IMG/VR virus record: IMGVR_UViG_3300032296_003280
Location: 1 to 33,670 of that record
DNA: 33,670 nucleotides
From: a virus
Direction: 5' to 3' (one strand)
Shown here: one piece after another, positions 17,448 to 26,763 of the stretch
Layout of the letters: every line of letters starts with the position of its first letter
Numbering within the stretch: the stretch's first letter is position 1
Position numbers and translations under genes: made by a program
The notes under the pieces: model-generated
The model's database searches: none
Seen by the model: only the letters and a program-made list of their open reading frames with translations
What the model was told of the DNA's origin: nothing

Positions 17448-17809
17448 AAAAGTTAATATTAATACCTGTTTTACTTTTATCTTGTTCTAAAAACTCAGTT
17501 GAAACCAAAGAATCATATACTGATTCAACAACTGTTACTTCTTCAGACACTATTACTGTTTTAGAAAAAACTGAGAATATGTTAAAAGAAACTGAAGGAT
17601 TAGAAAAAAAGATTGAACAAACTTACAAATCAAAAGAGACTTTAGAAAAAGAAAATAATACTTTAAAACAAGAACTTAAAGTAACAAAAGATTCTTTAGC
17701 ATCTAAAGATTATCAATTAAAAGAAACAATTAAAAAAATGCCTAAGAAAAAGAATTTAATAGAAAAAGTCTTTAATTTAGGTCCTGATTCAGTAGAAATT
17801 AAAAATTAA
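17444..17809 (+). CDS. Lipoprotein, probable outer-membrane spanin
   Basis: 121 residues. Signal peptide MKKLILIPVLLLS with lipobox L-L-S-C14, then a long charged coiled coil rich in Lys/Glu, ending in a short Asn/Lys tail. ATGA overlap with the i-spanin-like gene. Longer than E. coli Rz1 and not proline-rich, so it may be a different o-spanin type. Confidence 0.65.
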   Translation: MKKLILIPVLLLSCSKNSVETKESYTDSTTVTSSDTITVLEKTENMLKETEGLEKKIEQTYKSKETLEKENNTLKQELKVTKDSLASKDYQLKETIKKMPKKKNLIEKVFNLGPDSVEIKN

Positions 17810-17814
17810 ATAAC

Positions 17815-18114
17815 ATGAGAAAATTTTTTAGAGAATTATTTGACGATAACAATTCAATCAACGAAAAAGCAGTAGTTGGTTTTATCGCATTTTTTATGCT
17901 TTGTATAGCATTAGCTGTTGATCTTATTACAGGATACTTTGGTGCTCCTTTAATAATTAATGAATTCATTTTTGATGGATTTATGGTATTAGTATTAGGT
18001 TCATTTGGTATTGCATCTGTTGATAAATGGATGAATAAGAAAGACAAAAAAGATACTATGGAAATTCAACAAGAAGAAAATAAAGAAGAAAACACACAAA
18101 ATTTAGAAGGATAA
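17815..18114 (+). CDS. Holin-like membrane protein (99 aa)
   Basis: Two hydrophobic segments (about residues 20-40 and 45-67) separated by a short turn, a charged N-terminus and a strongly acidic/basic C-terminal tail (WMNKKDKKD, then Glu-rich). Class II holin-like topology within the lysis cassette. Overlaps the next start (TAATG). Confidence 0.65.
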   Translation: MRKFFRELFDDNNSINEKAVVGFIAFFMLCIALAVDLITGYFGAPLIINEFIFDGFMVLVLGSFGIASVDKWMNKKDKKDTMEIQQEENKEENTQNLEG

Positions 18115-18275
18115 TGAAAGAAATATTTTTAAATTTTTGGAAAGCAATTGTTAAACATTTATTAAGTAAAACAACACTTGATGAAGAAATTGCTGCCAAA
18201 GTAAATGAAATTAACGAGATAGACGAAGAAAAACCCAAGAAAACTAAAAAAACTAAAACTAAAAAGGAAGAATAA
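18114..18275 (+). CDS. Small lysis-cassette protein (53 aa)
   Basis: ATG overlaps the holin-like stop. Amphipathic N-terminus (MKEIFLNFWKAIVKHLL) and a Lys/Thr-rich tail (PKKTKKTKTKKEE). Only 2 bases separate its stop from the endolysin start. It may modulate the holin or associate with the membrane. Not recognised. Confidence 0.65.
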   Translation: MKEIFLNFWKAIVKHLLSKTTLDEEIAAKVNEINEIDEEKPKKTKKTKTKKEE

Positions 18276-18277
18276 TT

Positions 18278-18994
18278 ATGTTATTAAAAATTGGTTCAAC
18301 AGGAGAAAATGTAAAAAAATTACAAGAAAAATTAGGGGTTGATGCTGGAAGTGCTGCTGGTACTTTTGGTCCTAAAACCGAAGCGGCTGTAAAAGCTTGG
18401 CAAAAAGCTAATGGTTTATTAGATGATGGAATTGTAGGTCCTAAAACATGGGAATTAATGTTTCCATTAGTAATTCCAGAATCACCTTTTAAATTGAAAA
18501 ATTTAGTAGGTCATATTCCAGGAGATGTTATTGTTCAAATTCCTGATACTGCTGCTAAATTCAATATTACTAATACTTTAAGATTAACACACTTTTTAGC
18601 TCAATGTGCTCATGAATCAGGAAACTGGATTTACAGAACTGAATTAGCATCAGGTGCTGCTTATGAAGGTAGAAAAGATTTAGGTAATACTCAACCTGGT
18701 GATGGAGTTAAATTTAAAGGAAGAGGATATATCCAATTGACTGGAAGAGCTAACTATAAATCATTTTCTAATTTTGTAGGAGTAGATTGTGTTGCTAATC
18801 CAGAATTAGTTGCCACTACTTATCCTATGATGTCGGCTGCTTTCTTCTTTAATTCAAATGGACTTTGGACTATTTGTGATAGAGGAGCTACTGATGATGT
18901 TGTTACTTCTGTAACTAAAAGAGTAAATGGTGGTACAAATGGTTTAGCAGATAGATTAAGACATTTTAAAGAATACTATCCGTTATTAGCGTAA
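18278..18994 (+). CDS. Endolysin: PG-binding domain plus GH19 lysozyme
   Basis: 238 residues. Residues 3-62 form a peptidoglycan-binding type 1 domain (LKIGSTGENVKKLQ..., DGIVGPKTW). Residues 75-238 are a glycoside hydrolase 19 (chitinase-like) domain: AHE113SGN with catalytic Glu113, a second Glu at 122, and the KGRGYIQLTGRANY block at 147-160. Cuts the glycan strand of peptidoglycan at lysis. No signal peptide, so release depends on the holin-like protein upstream. Confidence 0.92.
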   Translation: MLLKIGSTGENVKKLQEKLGVDAGSAAGTFGPKTEAAVKAWQKANGLLDDGIVGPKTWELMFPLVIPESPFKLKNLVGHIPGDVIVQIPDTAAKFNITNTLRLTHFLAQCAHESGNWIYRTELASGAAYEGRKDLGNTQPGDGVKFKGRGYIQLTGRANYKSFSNFVGVDCVANPELVATTYPMMSAAFFFNSNGLWTICDRGATDDVVTSVTKRVNGGTNGLADRLRHFKEYYPLLA

Positions 18995-18997
18995 TTT

Positions 18998-19074
18998 TGT
19001 GTCTTTCGACACAATCCATGAATTTTACGAGATAATTTATTATAGGCGTTATACGAAAGTTTATGACGCCTATA
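18998..19074 (+). terminator. Two hairpins after the endolysin gene
   Basis: TTGTGTC-TTTC-GACACAA at about 18997-19014, then TAGGCGT/ACGCCTA at about 19042-19070 followed by TATATTTATT. The first is the likelier terminator, though its T tract is poor; the second leads into the next promoter box. Confidence 0.45.
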
Positions 19075-19081
19075 TTTATTA
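19073..19081 (+). promoter_or_regulatory. Class B (late-type) box
   Basis: TATTTATTA immediately before the ATG at 19085; no TTTGG at -33. Confidence 0.35.
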
Positions 19082-19084
19082 TCG

Positions 19085-19525
19085 ATGGACATAAATAAAA
19101 TATTTGGATTATTTGATGGAGAGGAATTCGGCTCCATGAAGGAAAAATCCCAAGCCACTGATATTTTATTAAAAGATTATAAAAATCATCCTTTGTTTTG
19201 GGTTGGTATGTTTAAAAAACTTATTTATAATCACCATTTATTTAATGCCCAAATTATAAAATTTTTCGATAAAATAGATGATAGTTTAGATCCTGTAGAT
19301 ATAGATAAAGCAGGAGAATTTGTAGTATTTACTAGAGCCTGGGATTATATTAAAAAAGTTAATCCTGAGGATAGGCAACACCAAGAAGCTCTTTATCATT
19401 TTTTAGATGTAGATTTAAAAGTTGCCTTAGAATTATCATTAAATTACTTCCAGGAACAAGAAGAATACGAAAAATGTGCACATTTAAAAAAGAATTTAGA
19501 GTTTGTAAAACTTCTTTTAACTTAA
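19085..19525 (+). CDS. Hypothetical protein with UVR-like C-terminus
   Basis: 146 residues. Mostly helical, with a hydrophobic LFWVGMFKKLIYNHHLFN stretch around 36-53. The end (EQEEYEKCAHLKKNLEFVK) resembles the UVR motif of UvrB/UvrC-type proteins, a helical hairpin for protein contacts, but one motif is weak evidence. The start is nearly at its promoter box. Confidence 0.7.
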   Translation: MDINKIFGLFDGEEFGSMKEKSQATDILLKDYKNHPLFWVGMFKKLIYNHHLFNAQIIKFFDKIDDSLDPVDIDKAGEFVVFTRAWDYIKKVNPEDRQHQEALYHFLDVDLKVALELSLNYFQEQEEYEKCAHLKKNLEFVKLLLT

Positions 19526-19526
19526 G

Positions 19527-19558
19527 CTTGGAGTTAAATTTTTTATTTGTTATATTAT
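19527..19558 (+). promoter_or_regulatory. Class A promoter, CTTGG variant
   Basis: CTTGG at 19527-19531, 19 bases, TATATTAT at 19551-19558. Upstream of the 66-residue gene and the HD hydrolase. Confidence 0.55.
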
Positions 19559-19585
19559 AATCACGGGTTTTGAAAAAATAAGAAT

Positions 19586-19786
19586 ATGAAAAACAGAGAT
19601 ATAATAATGAGACGGTTGGAGAAAATAGAGGGGTGTATTGAGAAACTCAATTTCGCTCTCCGTCGTGGACAAAGTTGGGAGATAGTTAATGAACATATCA
19701 CCGAAATGAGAGATAGTATCAATGATGCTAAAATGTTTGTACAACAAGAGCCTTTAGGACCAAACGAAATAAATACTTCATTATAA
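19586..19786 (+). CDS. Small helical protein (66 aa)
   Basis: Heptad-like pattern over residues 5-55 (RRLEKIEGCIEKLNFAL..., ITEMRDSINDAKMFV), so a helical hairpin or coiled coil. Stop is 3 bases before the HD hydrolase start; same transcript. Unknown function. Confidence 0.65.
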   Translation: MKNRDIIMRRLEKIEGCIEKLNFALRRGQSWEIVNEHITEMRDSINDAKMFVQQEPLGPNEINTSL

Positions 19787-19789
19787 TTT

Positions 19790-20578
19790 ATGAATTTAAC
19801 AGCAGAAGATATCCAACATAATTGGATGAGGTTATTAGGTTTTATTGAGGATCATATTTCGGAACCTCGTAAAACAAAACTAATGGAATTTTATGAAAAA
19901 TATTCTGAGCGTCTAATGTTGATGCCTGCTGCTCATAAAAAAGAATACCATAATGCTTTTCCTGGGGGTTATGTAGAACATGTTAATCGTGTTATTACTT
20001 GTGCTCTTCATCTTCATGATTTGTGGGGAATGATGGGGGCTGATTTATCTACTTACACCAAAGAAGAATTAGTATTTTCTGCTCTTAATCATGACCTGGG
20101 TAAAATGGGTTCCGAAGAAGAGGAATCATATATCCCTCAGACTGATAATTGGAGGAAAGAAAAACTTGGTGAGGATTATATGTTTAACACCAAAGTCCCA
20201 TTTGCTTCTGTTCCTGATAGAGGATTATTTTTACTCCAGTCTCATGATATTCAGTATACCTTTAATGAAATGATTACCATTCAGACTCACGATGGTTTAT
20301 ATGATGAAGCAAATAAAAAATATTTAATGTCATACCTTCCAGAGCAAAAACCTCGTACTTCTCTTCCATTTATAGTACACCAGGCCGATTTGATGGCTGC
20401 TCGTATTGAATTTGAAAGAGAATGGTTACCAAAATTACAGGGTAACGTGGAGACCCCAAAGAAATCATTTATATTGGAATCAAATAAAAAATCAGCTCCT
20501 GCTCTTTCAGATAAAAAAGTCAAAGCTTTAAATACTGTTAAGAGTGAAGGACTAAAAAATCTATTAGATAATTTATGA
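19790..20578 (+). CDS. HD-domain phosphohydrolase
   Basis: 262 residues. The H...HD...D metal-binding set is complete: H64 in GGYVEHVNRV, H101-D102 in NHDLGK, D200 in HQADLMA, with H167-D168 (THDGLY) between. The order matches small HD hydrolases acting on nucleotides or nucleic-acid ends. T4-like phages often carry such an enzyme near structural genes; substrate not readable. The C-terminal 60 residues are polar and lysine-rich. ATGA overlap with the next gene. Confidence 0.8.
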   Translation: MNLTAEDIQHNWMRLLGFIEDHISEPRKTKLMEFYEKYSERLMLMPAAHKKEYHNAFPGGYVEHVNRVITCALHLHDLWGMMGADLSTYTKEELVFSALNHDLGKMGSEEEESYIPQTDNWRKEKLGEDYMFNTKVPFASVPDRGLFLLQSHDIQYTFNEMITIQTHDGLYDEANKKYLMSYLPEQKPRTSLPFIVHQADLMAARIEFEREWLPKLQGNVETPKKSFILESNKKSAPALSDKKVKALNTVKSEGLKNLLDNL

Positions 20579-20874
20579 TATTAACAATTTCAATTCTTTC
20601 AATATTGGTCGTGTTATTAAGTTACACGACCTTTAACCTCCTACGTAAAAACGAAATCCAAGAGGATGAATTAGTAAAACAACAAGAAATTCTTCTCTCT
20701 TATCAAACCTATCTCAATAAAATTTCAGATACGATTGAGGAATCAGATAAAAAATTAAAAGAATTAGACTACAAAGGTTCGTTTAAGGCCGATGATGAAA
20801 TTGGATTTGTGTTTGAACAAATTAAATCTATTCAAACCATTTTGAATGTTTTTATTATTAAAGATTTAAAATAA
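20575..20874 (+). CDS. Membrane-anchored coiled-coil protein (99 aa)
   Basis: N-terminal membrane segment (residues 2-22, ILTISILSILVVLLSYTTF) and a cytoplasmic or periplasmic coiled coil. Overlaps the HD gene by 4 bases and is 1 base from the sigma factor gene, so it is in the same operon. No function recognised. Confidence 0.7.
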   Translation: MILTISILSILVVLLSYTTFNLLRKNEIQEDELVKQQEILLSYQTYLNKISDTIEESDKKLKELDYKGSFKADDEIGFVFEQIKSIQTILNVFIIKDLK

Positions 20875-20875
20875 G

Positions 20876-21583
20876 ATGATAGGGGTGGAGGAAAAAAAGA
20901 AAAAAGGGGTACAATACTTTACCCAAGAAACCGAGGATTCTATTGTTTTATATAACAACACTCAAGATCCTAATGTTAGAAGTAGACTTTATAGGGATAA
21001 AATCCATTATGCTTTTTTCAAGCTAACAGAAAATATTATTCATACTTTTAAATTTTATTATACTGAAGAAACTAATTTAGAGGATCTACAACATGAGGTA
21101 ATTACTTTTCTTTTATCCAAAATCCATCTTTATGATCAAACAAAAGGTACCAAAGCATATTCTTATTTTGGAACTATTGCAAAACGCTATTTAATTTTAT
21201 CTAACCAGAAAAATTATAAAAAACGTGTTGATACTTTATCTATAGATGTTTTAGAGGAAGATGAAAATCACTCATACACCCTAGAAGATAGTCCCGTTAA
21301 TGAACGTTTATCTATGTATATAGATGAATTTACTGAATATTGCACCGAAAATATTTATAATCTATTTCCTAAAGAATATGACGCTCAAATAGCTGATGCT
21401 ATTTTAGAATTATTTAGAAAAAGAGAATATTTAGATGTATTTAATAAAAAAGCTCTTTACATTTATATCCGTGAACAAGTTGATGCTAAAACTCCTAAAA
21501 TAACTAAAATAGCAAATCAACTTTATGACATATTTAAAAAAGGTTACGTATTTTATTTAGAACACGGATATACAAGTTTTTGA
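20876..21583 (+). CDS. gp55-like late sigma factor
   Basis: 235 residues. The section from YFYTEETNLEDLQHEVITFLL to KGTKAYSYFGTIAKRYLILSNQKNYKKR has the helix order of sigma-70 region 2, with the aromatic/basic end used for -10 recognition (KAYSYFGTIAKRYL). There is no region 4, as in T4 gp55, which recognises a -10-only late promoter. Position just before the tail genes fits. The likely target in this genome is the TATTTATAA box that precedes several late genes and lacks a -33 element. Confidence 0.7.
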   Translation: MIGVEEKKKKGVQYFTQETEDSIVLYNNTQDPNVRSRLYRDKIHYAFFKLTENIIHTFKFYYTEETNLEDLQHEVITFLLSKIHLYDQTKGTKAYSYFGTIAKRYLILSNQKNYKKRVDTLSIDVLEEDENHSYTLEDSPVNERLSMYIDEFTEYCTENIYNLFPKEYDAQIADAILELFRKREYLDVFNKKALYIYIREQVDAKTPKITKIANQLYDIFKKGYVFYLEHGYTSF

Positions 21584-21589
21584 GTTTCA

Positions 21590-21598
21590 TATTTATAA
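21590..21598 (+). promoter_or_regulatory. Class B (late-type) box TATTTATAA
   Basis: TATTTATAA 18 bases before the ATG at 21617; a second TATTTATG overlaps the start codon. No -33 box. First promoter candidate of the tail gene block. Confidence 0.55.
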
Positions 21599-21616
21599 GA
21601 AACTAATTGTATATTT

Positions 21617-21952
21617 ATGTCACAATTTGAAAATATTGTTTTTGGTAAGAAAAAATTCTCTGATTTATTAGAGGAAATTTACAATAACCAAAAGAAAAAA
21701 GACCAACAAGTTAATGCTTTGATTTCAGAATTAAAACCACTTATTTCTGATATTGGAGATGCTACTTTAGTAGTTCCTTTAATTAAAGAATACATGGAAA
21801 TAAGTGTTAAAAATGATGATATTTTAATTAAAATGGCAGCGTTAGCTCAACGTGCTATGCAAACACAAACCGCAGATGGTGCTTTAACTATTTCTGATGA
21901 GGAAAAAGAACAATTACTTGCTGCTATGAATGAATTAAAAGGAGATAAATAA
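21617..21952 (+). CDS. Helical structural/assembly protein (111 aa)
   Basis: All-helical prediction, polar, with an Ala/Met-rich section (MAALAQRAMQTQT). First gene of the baseplate block, stop overlapping the hub/spike gene start (TAATG). Could be a chaperone or small baseplate protein. Not recognised. Confidence 0.7.
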   Translation: MSQFENIVFGKKKFSDLLEEIYNNQKKKDQQVNALISELKPLISDIGDATLVVPLIKEYMEISVKNDDILIKMAALAQRAMQTQTADGALTISDEEKEQLLAAMNELKGDK

Positions 21953-23220
21953 TGGCAACCAAATTTGGATTTTCTGCTCTTAATAATAATTTAAACCAAA
22001 ATTTAAATAATGGATTTGGAACCCTCCAAGCTATTTCTCAAGCAGGATTAATTCAATCAGTTAGAGTTTTAAGTGTAGTATTAAATGAAAATCATCCAAG
22101 ATTTATAGAATTAGGAGAATGGAATGGATTAGGAACTATAGAATATGAATCTGTCGAAAATCCTTTACCAAGTCAAAAACCTTCAACAGCAAAACCATTA
22201 TATAGTAATAATAAAAAATATCCTTTAGTAAATGAAGTAGTTTATTTATTATCATTACCAAATAATAATTTAAATGTTTTTTCTACCTCAGCTTCTGAAT
22301 ATTATTTAGATGTTGTTTCTTTGTGGAATCATTGTCATCATAATGGATATCCTACTCTTCCTAATGAATTACCACCCCAACAACAAAAAGATTACAGACA
22401 AACATCTATAGGTAATATTAGAAGAATTACAGATCAATCAACTGAAATAGATTTAGGTAAAACTTTTATAGAAAGACCTAATATTCATCCTTTAAAACCA
22501 TTTGAGGGTGATATAATTTATGAAGGTAGATGGGGTAATTCAATTAGGTTTGGTTCAACAATAAAAACAAAACCTCCAGTAATTGCTTCTTTAAATAATT
22601 GGTCAACAGGAAATAGTATTTCTGGTGATCCTATTATTATTTTAAGAAATGGCCAGGGTAAACAAAGTGATGAAGGTTGGATTCCTGTTGTAGAAGATAT
22701 CAATAATGATGAATCCTCTATTTATTTAACCTCTACCCAAAAAATTCCTTTAAAATCCTCAAGTAATAATTACTCAAGTTATGTTTCCAACCCCCCAATT
22801 AATCCAGGATTATATGAGGGAAAACAAGTAATTATAAATTCAGGAAGATTAGTATTTAATTCAACTAATGATCATGTTTTATTAAGTTCTAATAAATCTA
22901 TTAATTTGAATTCTCAAAATGGATTAAATATAGATACTAATACTGCTACATTTCAGACAAAAAATATTTATTTAGGTTCAAAATCAGCAACCGAACCTTT
23001 ATTATTAGGAAATAAAACAGTTGAATTATTAAAAACATTAATAATAAATTTAAAAGCATTCATGCAAGTAGCATCAACTCAAGTATCTACTGCCCCTGGT
23101 ACTCCTTTAGGACCTTTGAATGTAGCTGCTTCCCAAATGCAACTAATATTAGAAAATATAAATGCTGATTTAACATCTGAACAGGGAGATATTAGATCTA
23201 AAAATAATTTTACAACATAA
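21952..23220 (+). CDS. Baseplate hub/spike protein (gp5-like)
   Basis: 422 residues. Residues around 183-205 (PFEGDIIYEGRWGNSIRFGS) match the OB-fold entry of gp5/VgrG-type spike proteins. Residues 300-345 (VLLSSNKSINLNSQNG, TATFQTKNIYLGSK) have the short-strand periodicity of the spike beta-helix. The C-terminus is helical. No lysozyme insertion is seen, unlike T4 gp5. Coupled to the next gene by a TAATG overlap. Confidence 0.65.
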   Translation: MATKFGFSALNNNLNQNLNNGFGTLQAISQAGLIQSVRVLSVVLNENHPRFIELGEWNGLGTIEYESVENPLPSQKPSTAKPLYSNNKKYPLVNEVVYLLSLPNNNLNVFSTSASEYYLDVVSLWNHCHHNGYPTLPNELPPQQQKDYRQTSIGNIRRITDQSTEIDLGKTFIERPNIHPLKPFEGDIIYEGRWGNSIRFGSTIKTKPPVIASLNNWSTGNSISGDPIIILRNGQGKQSDEGWIPVVEDINNDESSIYLTSTQKIPLKSSSNNYSSYVSNPPINPGLYEGKQVIINSGRLVFNSTNDHVLLSSNKSINLNSQNGLNIDTNTATFQTKNIYLGSKSATEPLLLGNKTVELLKTLIINLKAFMQVASTQVSTAPGTPLGPLNVAASQMQLILENINADLTSEQGDIRSKNNFTT

Positions 23221-24089
23221 TGCAAAGAATACCTGATATAGATGTTAATAATATATTAAATGCTACTCCCTCAGATTTAAAATCAACCGGTTTAGCTAAG
23301 TTACCTAATTTAATAATTACTTTAGGTAATCAAATTCTTACTATTATTAATCCTTCTCTTGAAACATTAATTTCTAAATATAATATAACTTCTGGAGACT
23401 GTCTTACAGAAGCTCAATTTAATGAATTAATAAATCAAAGAAACAATATAGTAGATCAATTAAATAGAATTAGTAAAACTTTAAATGTTGTTACTATAAC
23501 CTTAACAGGTGCTTCTACTTTTTTAAATTTATTACAATCCGCTATAAATGGGATAGAAATAGCTAAAATAGCCGCTAAGATCGCTGCTCTAGCTTTCCCA
23601 GCATTAGCTGCTACTTTACCAATAACTTTAAATACCCTAAATTCAGCGAAAACTCAACTTTTACTTGATAATAAAGGTAATTCAAGATTAACAAAGATTT
23701 CAAATATTATAGGAGGAGCAGCTTTAGCTGCCTCTATAGTAGGAGGATATGTATTAAAAGCTATTACTTTATTAAAATCTATAGATTCATTTTTACAAAA
23801 ATGTGATCCAAATATATCATCACTAACTTCTATCTCAAAAGAAACTCAAGATATAGCAGATGCTCAATTACAAGCTGAAGCAACCCAAAACCAAGTAACT
23901 TATAATGGTTTTATAATTGAAATAGAAGAAGTACCTTACTCTCCAAGAGTTATAAGAAGAAGAGCAATTGGTAAAAATCAACAAGGTATTGTTTTAATAC
24001 AAACAGAATTATCATTTACTACAGATAATCAAACTCTAATTAACGAACTTAAATTAATAATTGACAGAGATAATTTAAAAGCTTACTAA
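23220..24089 (+). CDS. Putative baseplate/tail protein with hydrophobic core
   Basis: 289 residues. Polar N-terminus, then two Ala/Ile/Leu-rich helices (about 105-130 and 162-185) that look like membrane segments, and a beta-rich C-terminal 60 residues (TYNGFIIEIEEVPYSPRVIRRRA). Position between the spike and the gp25 gene implies a baseplate part; the hydrophobic helices could be a membrane-contacting or lumen-packed segment. Family not recognised. Confidence 0.6.
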   Translation: MQRIPDIDVNNILNATPSDLKSTGLAKLPNLIITLGNQILTIINPSLETLISKYNITSGDCLTEAQFNELINQRNNIVDQLNRISKTLNVVTITLTGASTFLNLLQSAINGIEIAKIAAKIAALAFPALAATLPITLNTLNSAKTQLLLDNKGNSRLTKISNIIGGAALAASIVGGYVLKAITLLKSIDSFLQKCDPNISSLTSISKETQDIADAQLQAEATQNQVTYNGFIIEIEEVPYSPRVIRRRAIGKNQQGIVLIQTELSFTTDNQTLINELKLIIDRDNLKAY

Positions 24090-24095
24090 TTTTAA

Positions 24096-24104
24096 TATTT
24101 ATAA
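24096..24104 (+). promoter_or_regulatory. Class B (late-type) box TATTTATAA
   Basis: TATTTATAA three bases before the ATG at 24108; no -33 box. Confidence 0.5.
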
Positions 24105-24107
24105 ATA

Positions 24108-24491
24108 ATGAAAATCGATGGTTTAAAAAAATTAATCAAAGAGGCTGTAAAAGAAGCTATTCAAGAAGAATTAAAAGAAATTCTTTTAGAGGCTATTGTA
24201 GCCCCTAAAGGTACTCCTGTAGGTACAGGTGGTTATTTAACTACAAATAATCCTATAATAGAATCAAAAGACTTATATGCTCAACCTCATCTTGAAAAAC
24301 CAAGACAACTGACTGCCGCAGAACGTAAAGAAATGTTTTCTAGTATTATAGGAGAAATGCAAAGAGGAGGAACTATTAATTCGGCTTATGCTGGAAATTT
24401 ACAAGTAAATGGACCTGTAGATACAGTTAATGGAACTTTACCTGAAGGACAAGTTGGTTTAGATCAAATAATGGCTTTAATGAATAAATAA
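24108..24491 (+). CDS. Small virion-associated protein candidate (127 aa)
   Basis: The N-terminus is a long amphipathic Lys/Glu helix (residues 1-30) ending ILLEA, another LxE site compatible with a T4-type prohead protease. The rest is Gly/Thr-rich and flexible, with GGYLTTNNP and NGPVDTVNGT. Own promoter box, coupled to the gp25 gene. Could be a head-associated or baseplate protein; not recognised. Confidence 0.6.
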   Translation: MKIDGLKKLIKEAVKEAIQEELKEILLEAIVAPKGTPVGTGGYLTTNNPIIESKDLYAQPHLEKPRQLTAAERKEMFSSIIGEMQRGGTINSAYAGNLQVNGPVDTVNGTLPEGQVGLDQIMALMNK

Positions 24492-24898
24492 TGGCATTTG
24501 GAGCTAAAAGAATATTTCCTATAGATACGGCACCAAGTGTTGGTGTTGGTGTTGCTTTACCTTTTAATGCTCCTGCTGTATTTAAAACAACATATACAAC
24601 TCAAGAATCTATTAAATATAATTTAATCAATTTTTTCTTAACAAACCAACCAGAAAGATATTTAAACCCTACTTTTGGTGCTAATTTAAGATCCTTTATT
24701 TTCCAACAAATTTCAAGTGGAAATATAGAATTTTTAAAACAAGATATACAATCCAAATTACAATTATATTTTAAAAATGTGATTGTTGCTAGTTTAGATA
24801 TTTTTTCTAATCCCGATTCAAATTCAATTAATGTTGTATTAAAATATAGTATACAAGACACCGGACTAAATGATTCAATACAATTAAGCTTCGTATAA
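24491..24898 (+). CDS. gp25-like baseplate wedge protein
   Basis: 135 residues, close to T4 gp25 (132). Contains the family pattern: SIKYNLINFFLTNQPERYLNPTFG-type helix-turn with NP.FG, then LRSFIFQQ and a C-terminal beta-rich half (VVLKYSIQDTG). GPW/gp25 family proteins join the sheath-proximal baseplate wedge. Overlaps both neighbours (TAATG), the usual gp25-gp6 order. Confidence 0.85.
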   Translation: MAFGAKRIFPIDTAPSVGVGVALPFNAPAVFKTTYTTQESIKYNLINFFLTNQPERYLNPTFGANLRSFIFQQISSGNIEFLKQDIQSKLQLYFKNVIVASLDIFSNPDSNSINVVLKYSIQDTGLNDSIQLSFV

Positions 24899-26754
24899 TG
24901 ACTAATAAAAAAAGAAACATACAATATATAAATAAAGATTTTACTGAACTAAGAGCTAGTTTAATAGATTATGCTAGAACTTATTTTCCAACAACATACA
25001 ATGACTTCAGCCCAGCATCACCAGGAATGATGTTTATGGAAATGGCAGCTTATGTAGGAGATGTTTTATCTTTTTACATGGATAACCAAATTCAAGAAAA
25101 CTTTTTACAATATGCTCGTCAAACAAATAATTTATATGAATTAGCTTATATGTTTGGTTATAAACCAAATGTAACTCAAGTTGCTACTACTTTTATAGAT
25201 TTCTATCAACAAGTCCCCTCTAAACTTTCAGGATCAATTTATGTTCCTGATTTTGATTATACATTAATAATACCTTCAAATTCTTCAGTTCTTTCACCTA
25301 TTGATAATGTTTCATTTATAGTTGAAGACCCAGTAGATTTTTCAGTATCAAGTTCAGGAGATCCTACAGAAGTTACGGTTTATTCATCCGCTGGGAGTAA
25401 TCCTACTTATTTCTTATTAAAGAAAACCAGAAAAGCAATTTCAGCAACTATTAATTCTACTACTTTTTCTTTTGGAGCTCCTGTTCCTTTTTCAACAGTA
25501 GAAATTAATACCAGTAGATTAATAGGAATTTTGGACATTGTAGATACTGATGGAAATATTTGGTATGAGGTAGATTATTTAGGTCAAGAAATGATTTTTG
25601 ATTCAATAAAAAATATCAATATTAATGACCCCAACTTATCTCAATATTCAGGAGATACTCCTTATCTTCTAAAATTAGAAAAAACTCAATATAGATTCGC
25701 TACCCGTTTTATAAGCCCAACAGCTTTACAAATCCAATTCGGTTCAGGAACAGCTTTAGATACAGATGAAGAGATAATTCCTAATCCAAATAATGTAGGT
25801 ATAGGTTTACCTTTTGAAAAAAATAAATTAACTACAGCTTATTCTCCTGATAACTTTTTATTTACAAAAACATATGGTATTGCTCCTTCAAATACTACTT
25901 TAACAGTAAGATATTTAACTGGTGGAGGTACTATATCTAACGTACAGGCTAATAGCTTAACCCAACTAAACTCTTCTATTACTTTTTTAAATAATAATTT
26001 AAATCCAACAACAGCAAATTATATATTAACCTCATTAGCTGTTACTAATCCACAAGCAGCAGATGGTGGAGGAGATGGAGATACAATAGAGGAAATTAGA
26101 CAAAACTCATCAGCTAATTTTGCTACTCAATTACGTAACGTAACTCAAAATGACTATTTAGTAAGAGCACTTTCAATGCCTGCCAAATATGGAGTAATTT
26201 CTAAAGCATATATTGAACCAACTAAAGCTCAATCTATTTCAGCAGGTGAATCCCAATCAGTTTTAGATTTATATGTTTTATCATATAATATAAACAATCA
26301 ATTAACAACTGCCTCTCCTGCTTTAAAACAAAATTTAACTACTTATCTTTCTCAATATAGAATGGTTAACGATTCTGTAAATATTAAAGATGGATTTATT
26401 ATTAATATTGGGGTTAATTTTGATATTATAATTTTACCTGAATACAACAGTAATGAAGTACTAACAAAATGTGTTTTGGCTTTACAAGATTATTTTGCAA
26501 TAGATAAATGGCAAATAAATCAACCAATTATTTTAAGAAACATTTACATACTACTTGATAGAATAGAGGGAGTTCAAACAGTTAAAAATATTGAAATAAC
26601 TAATTTGGTAGGAGAAAATTTAGGATATAGTAAATATGCTTACGATATACAAGGAGCAACTCAAGGAAATGTAATTTATCCTTCTTTAGATCCTTCAATA
26701 TTTGAAGTTAAATATCCAAACCAAGATATCCAAGGAAGAGTGGTACCTTTATAA
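24898..26754 (+). CDS. gp6-like baseplate wedge protein
   Basis: 618 residues (T4 gp6 is about 660). The N-terminal IQYINKDFTELRASLIDYAR and SPGMMFMEMAAYVGDVLSFY blocks are typical of gp6/baseplate J proteins. A QNDYLVRALSMPAKYG block near residue 420 is the conserved gpJ-like core. Forms the dimeric ring of the inner baseplate wedge. Directly downstream of gp25-like, as in many contractile phages. Confidence 0.85.
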   Translation: MTNKKRNIQYINKDFTELRASLIDYARTYFPTTYNDFSPASPGMMFMEMAAYVGDVLSFYMDNQIQENFLQYARQTNNLYELAYMFGYKPNVTQVATTFIDFYQQVPSKLSGSIYVPDFDYTLIIPSNSSVLSPIDNVSFIVEDPVDFSVSSSGDPTEVTVYSSAGSNPTYFLLKKTRKAISATINSTTFSFGAPVPFSTVEINTSRLIGILDIVDTDGNIWYEVDYLGQEMIFDSIKNININDPNLSQYSGDTPYLLKLEKTQYRFATRFISPTALQIQFGSGTALDTDEEIIPNPNNVGIGLPFEKNKLTTAYSPDNFLFTKTYGIAPSNTTLTVRYLTGGGTISNVQANSLTQLNSSITFLNNNLNPTTANYILTSLAVTNPQAADGGGDGDTIEEIRQNSSANFATQLRNVTQNDYLVRALSMPAKYGVISKAYIEPTKAQSISAGESQSVLDLYVLSYNINNQLTTASPALKQNLTTYLSQYRMVNDSVNIKDGFIINIGVNFDIIILPEYNSNEVLTKCVLALQDYFAIDKWQINQPIILRNIYILLDRIEGVQTVKNIEITNLVGENLGYSKYAYDIQGATQGNVIYPSLDPSIFEVKYPNQDIQGRVVPL

Positions 26755-26763
26755 TAAAATAAA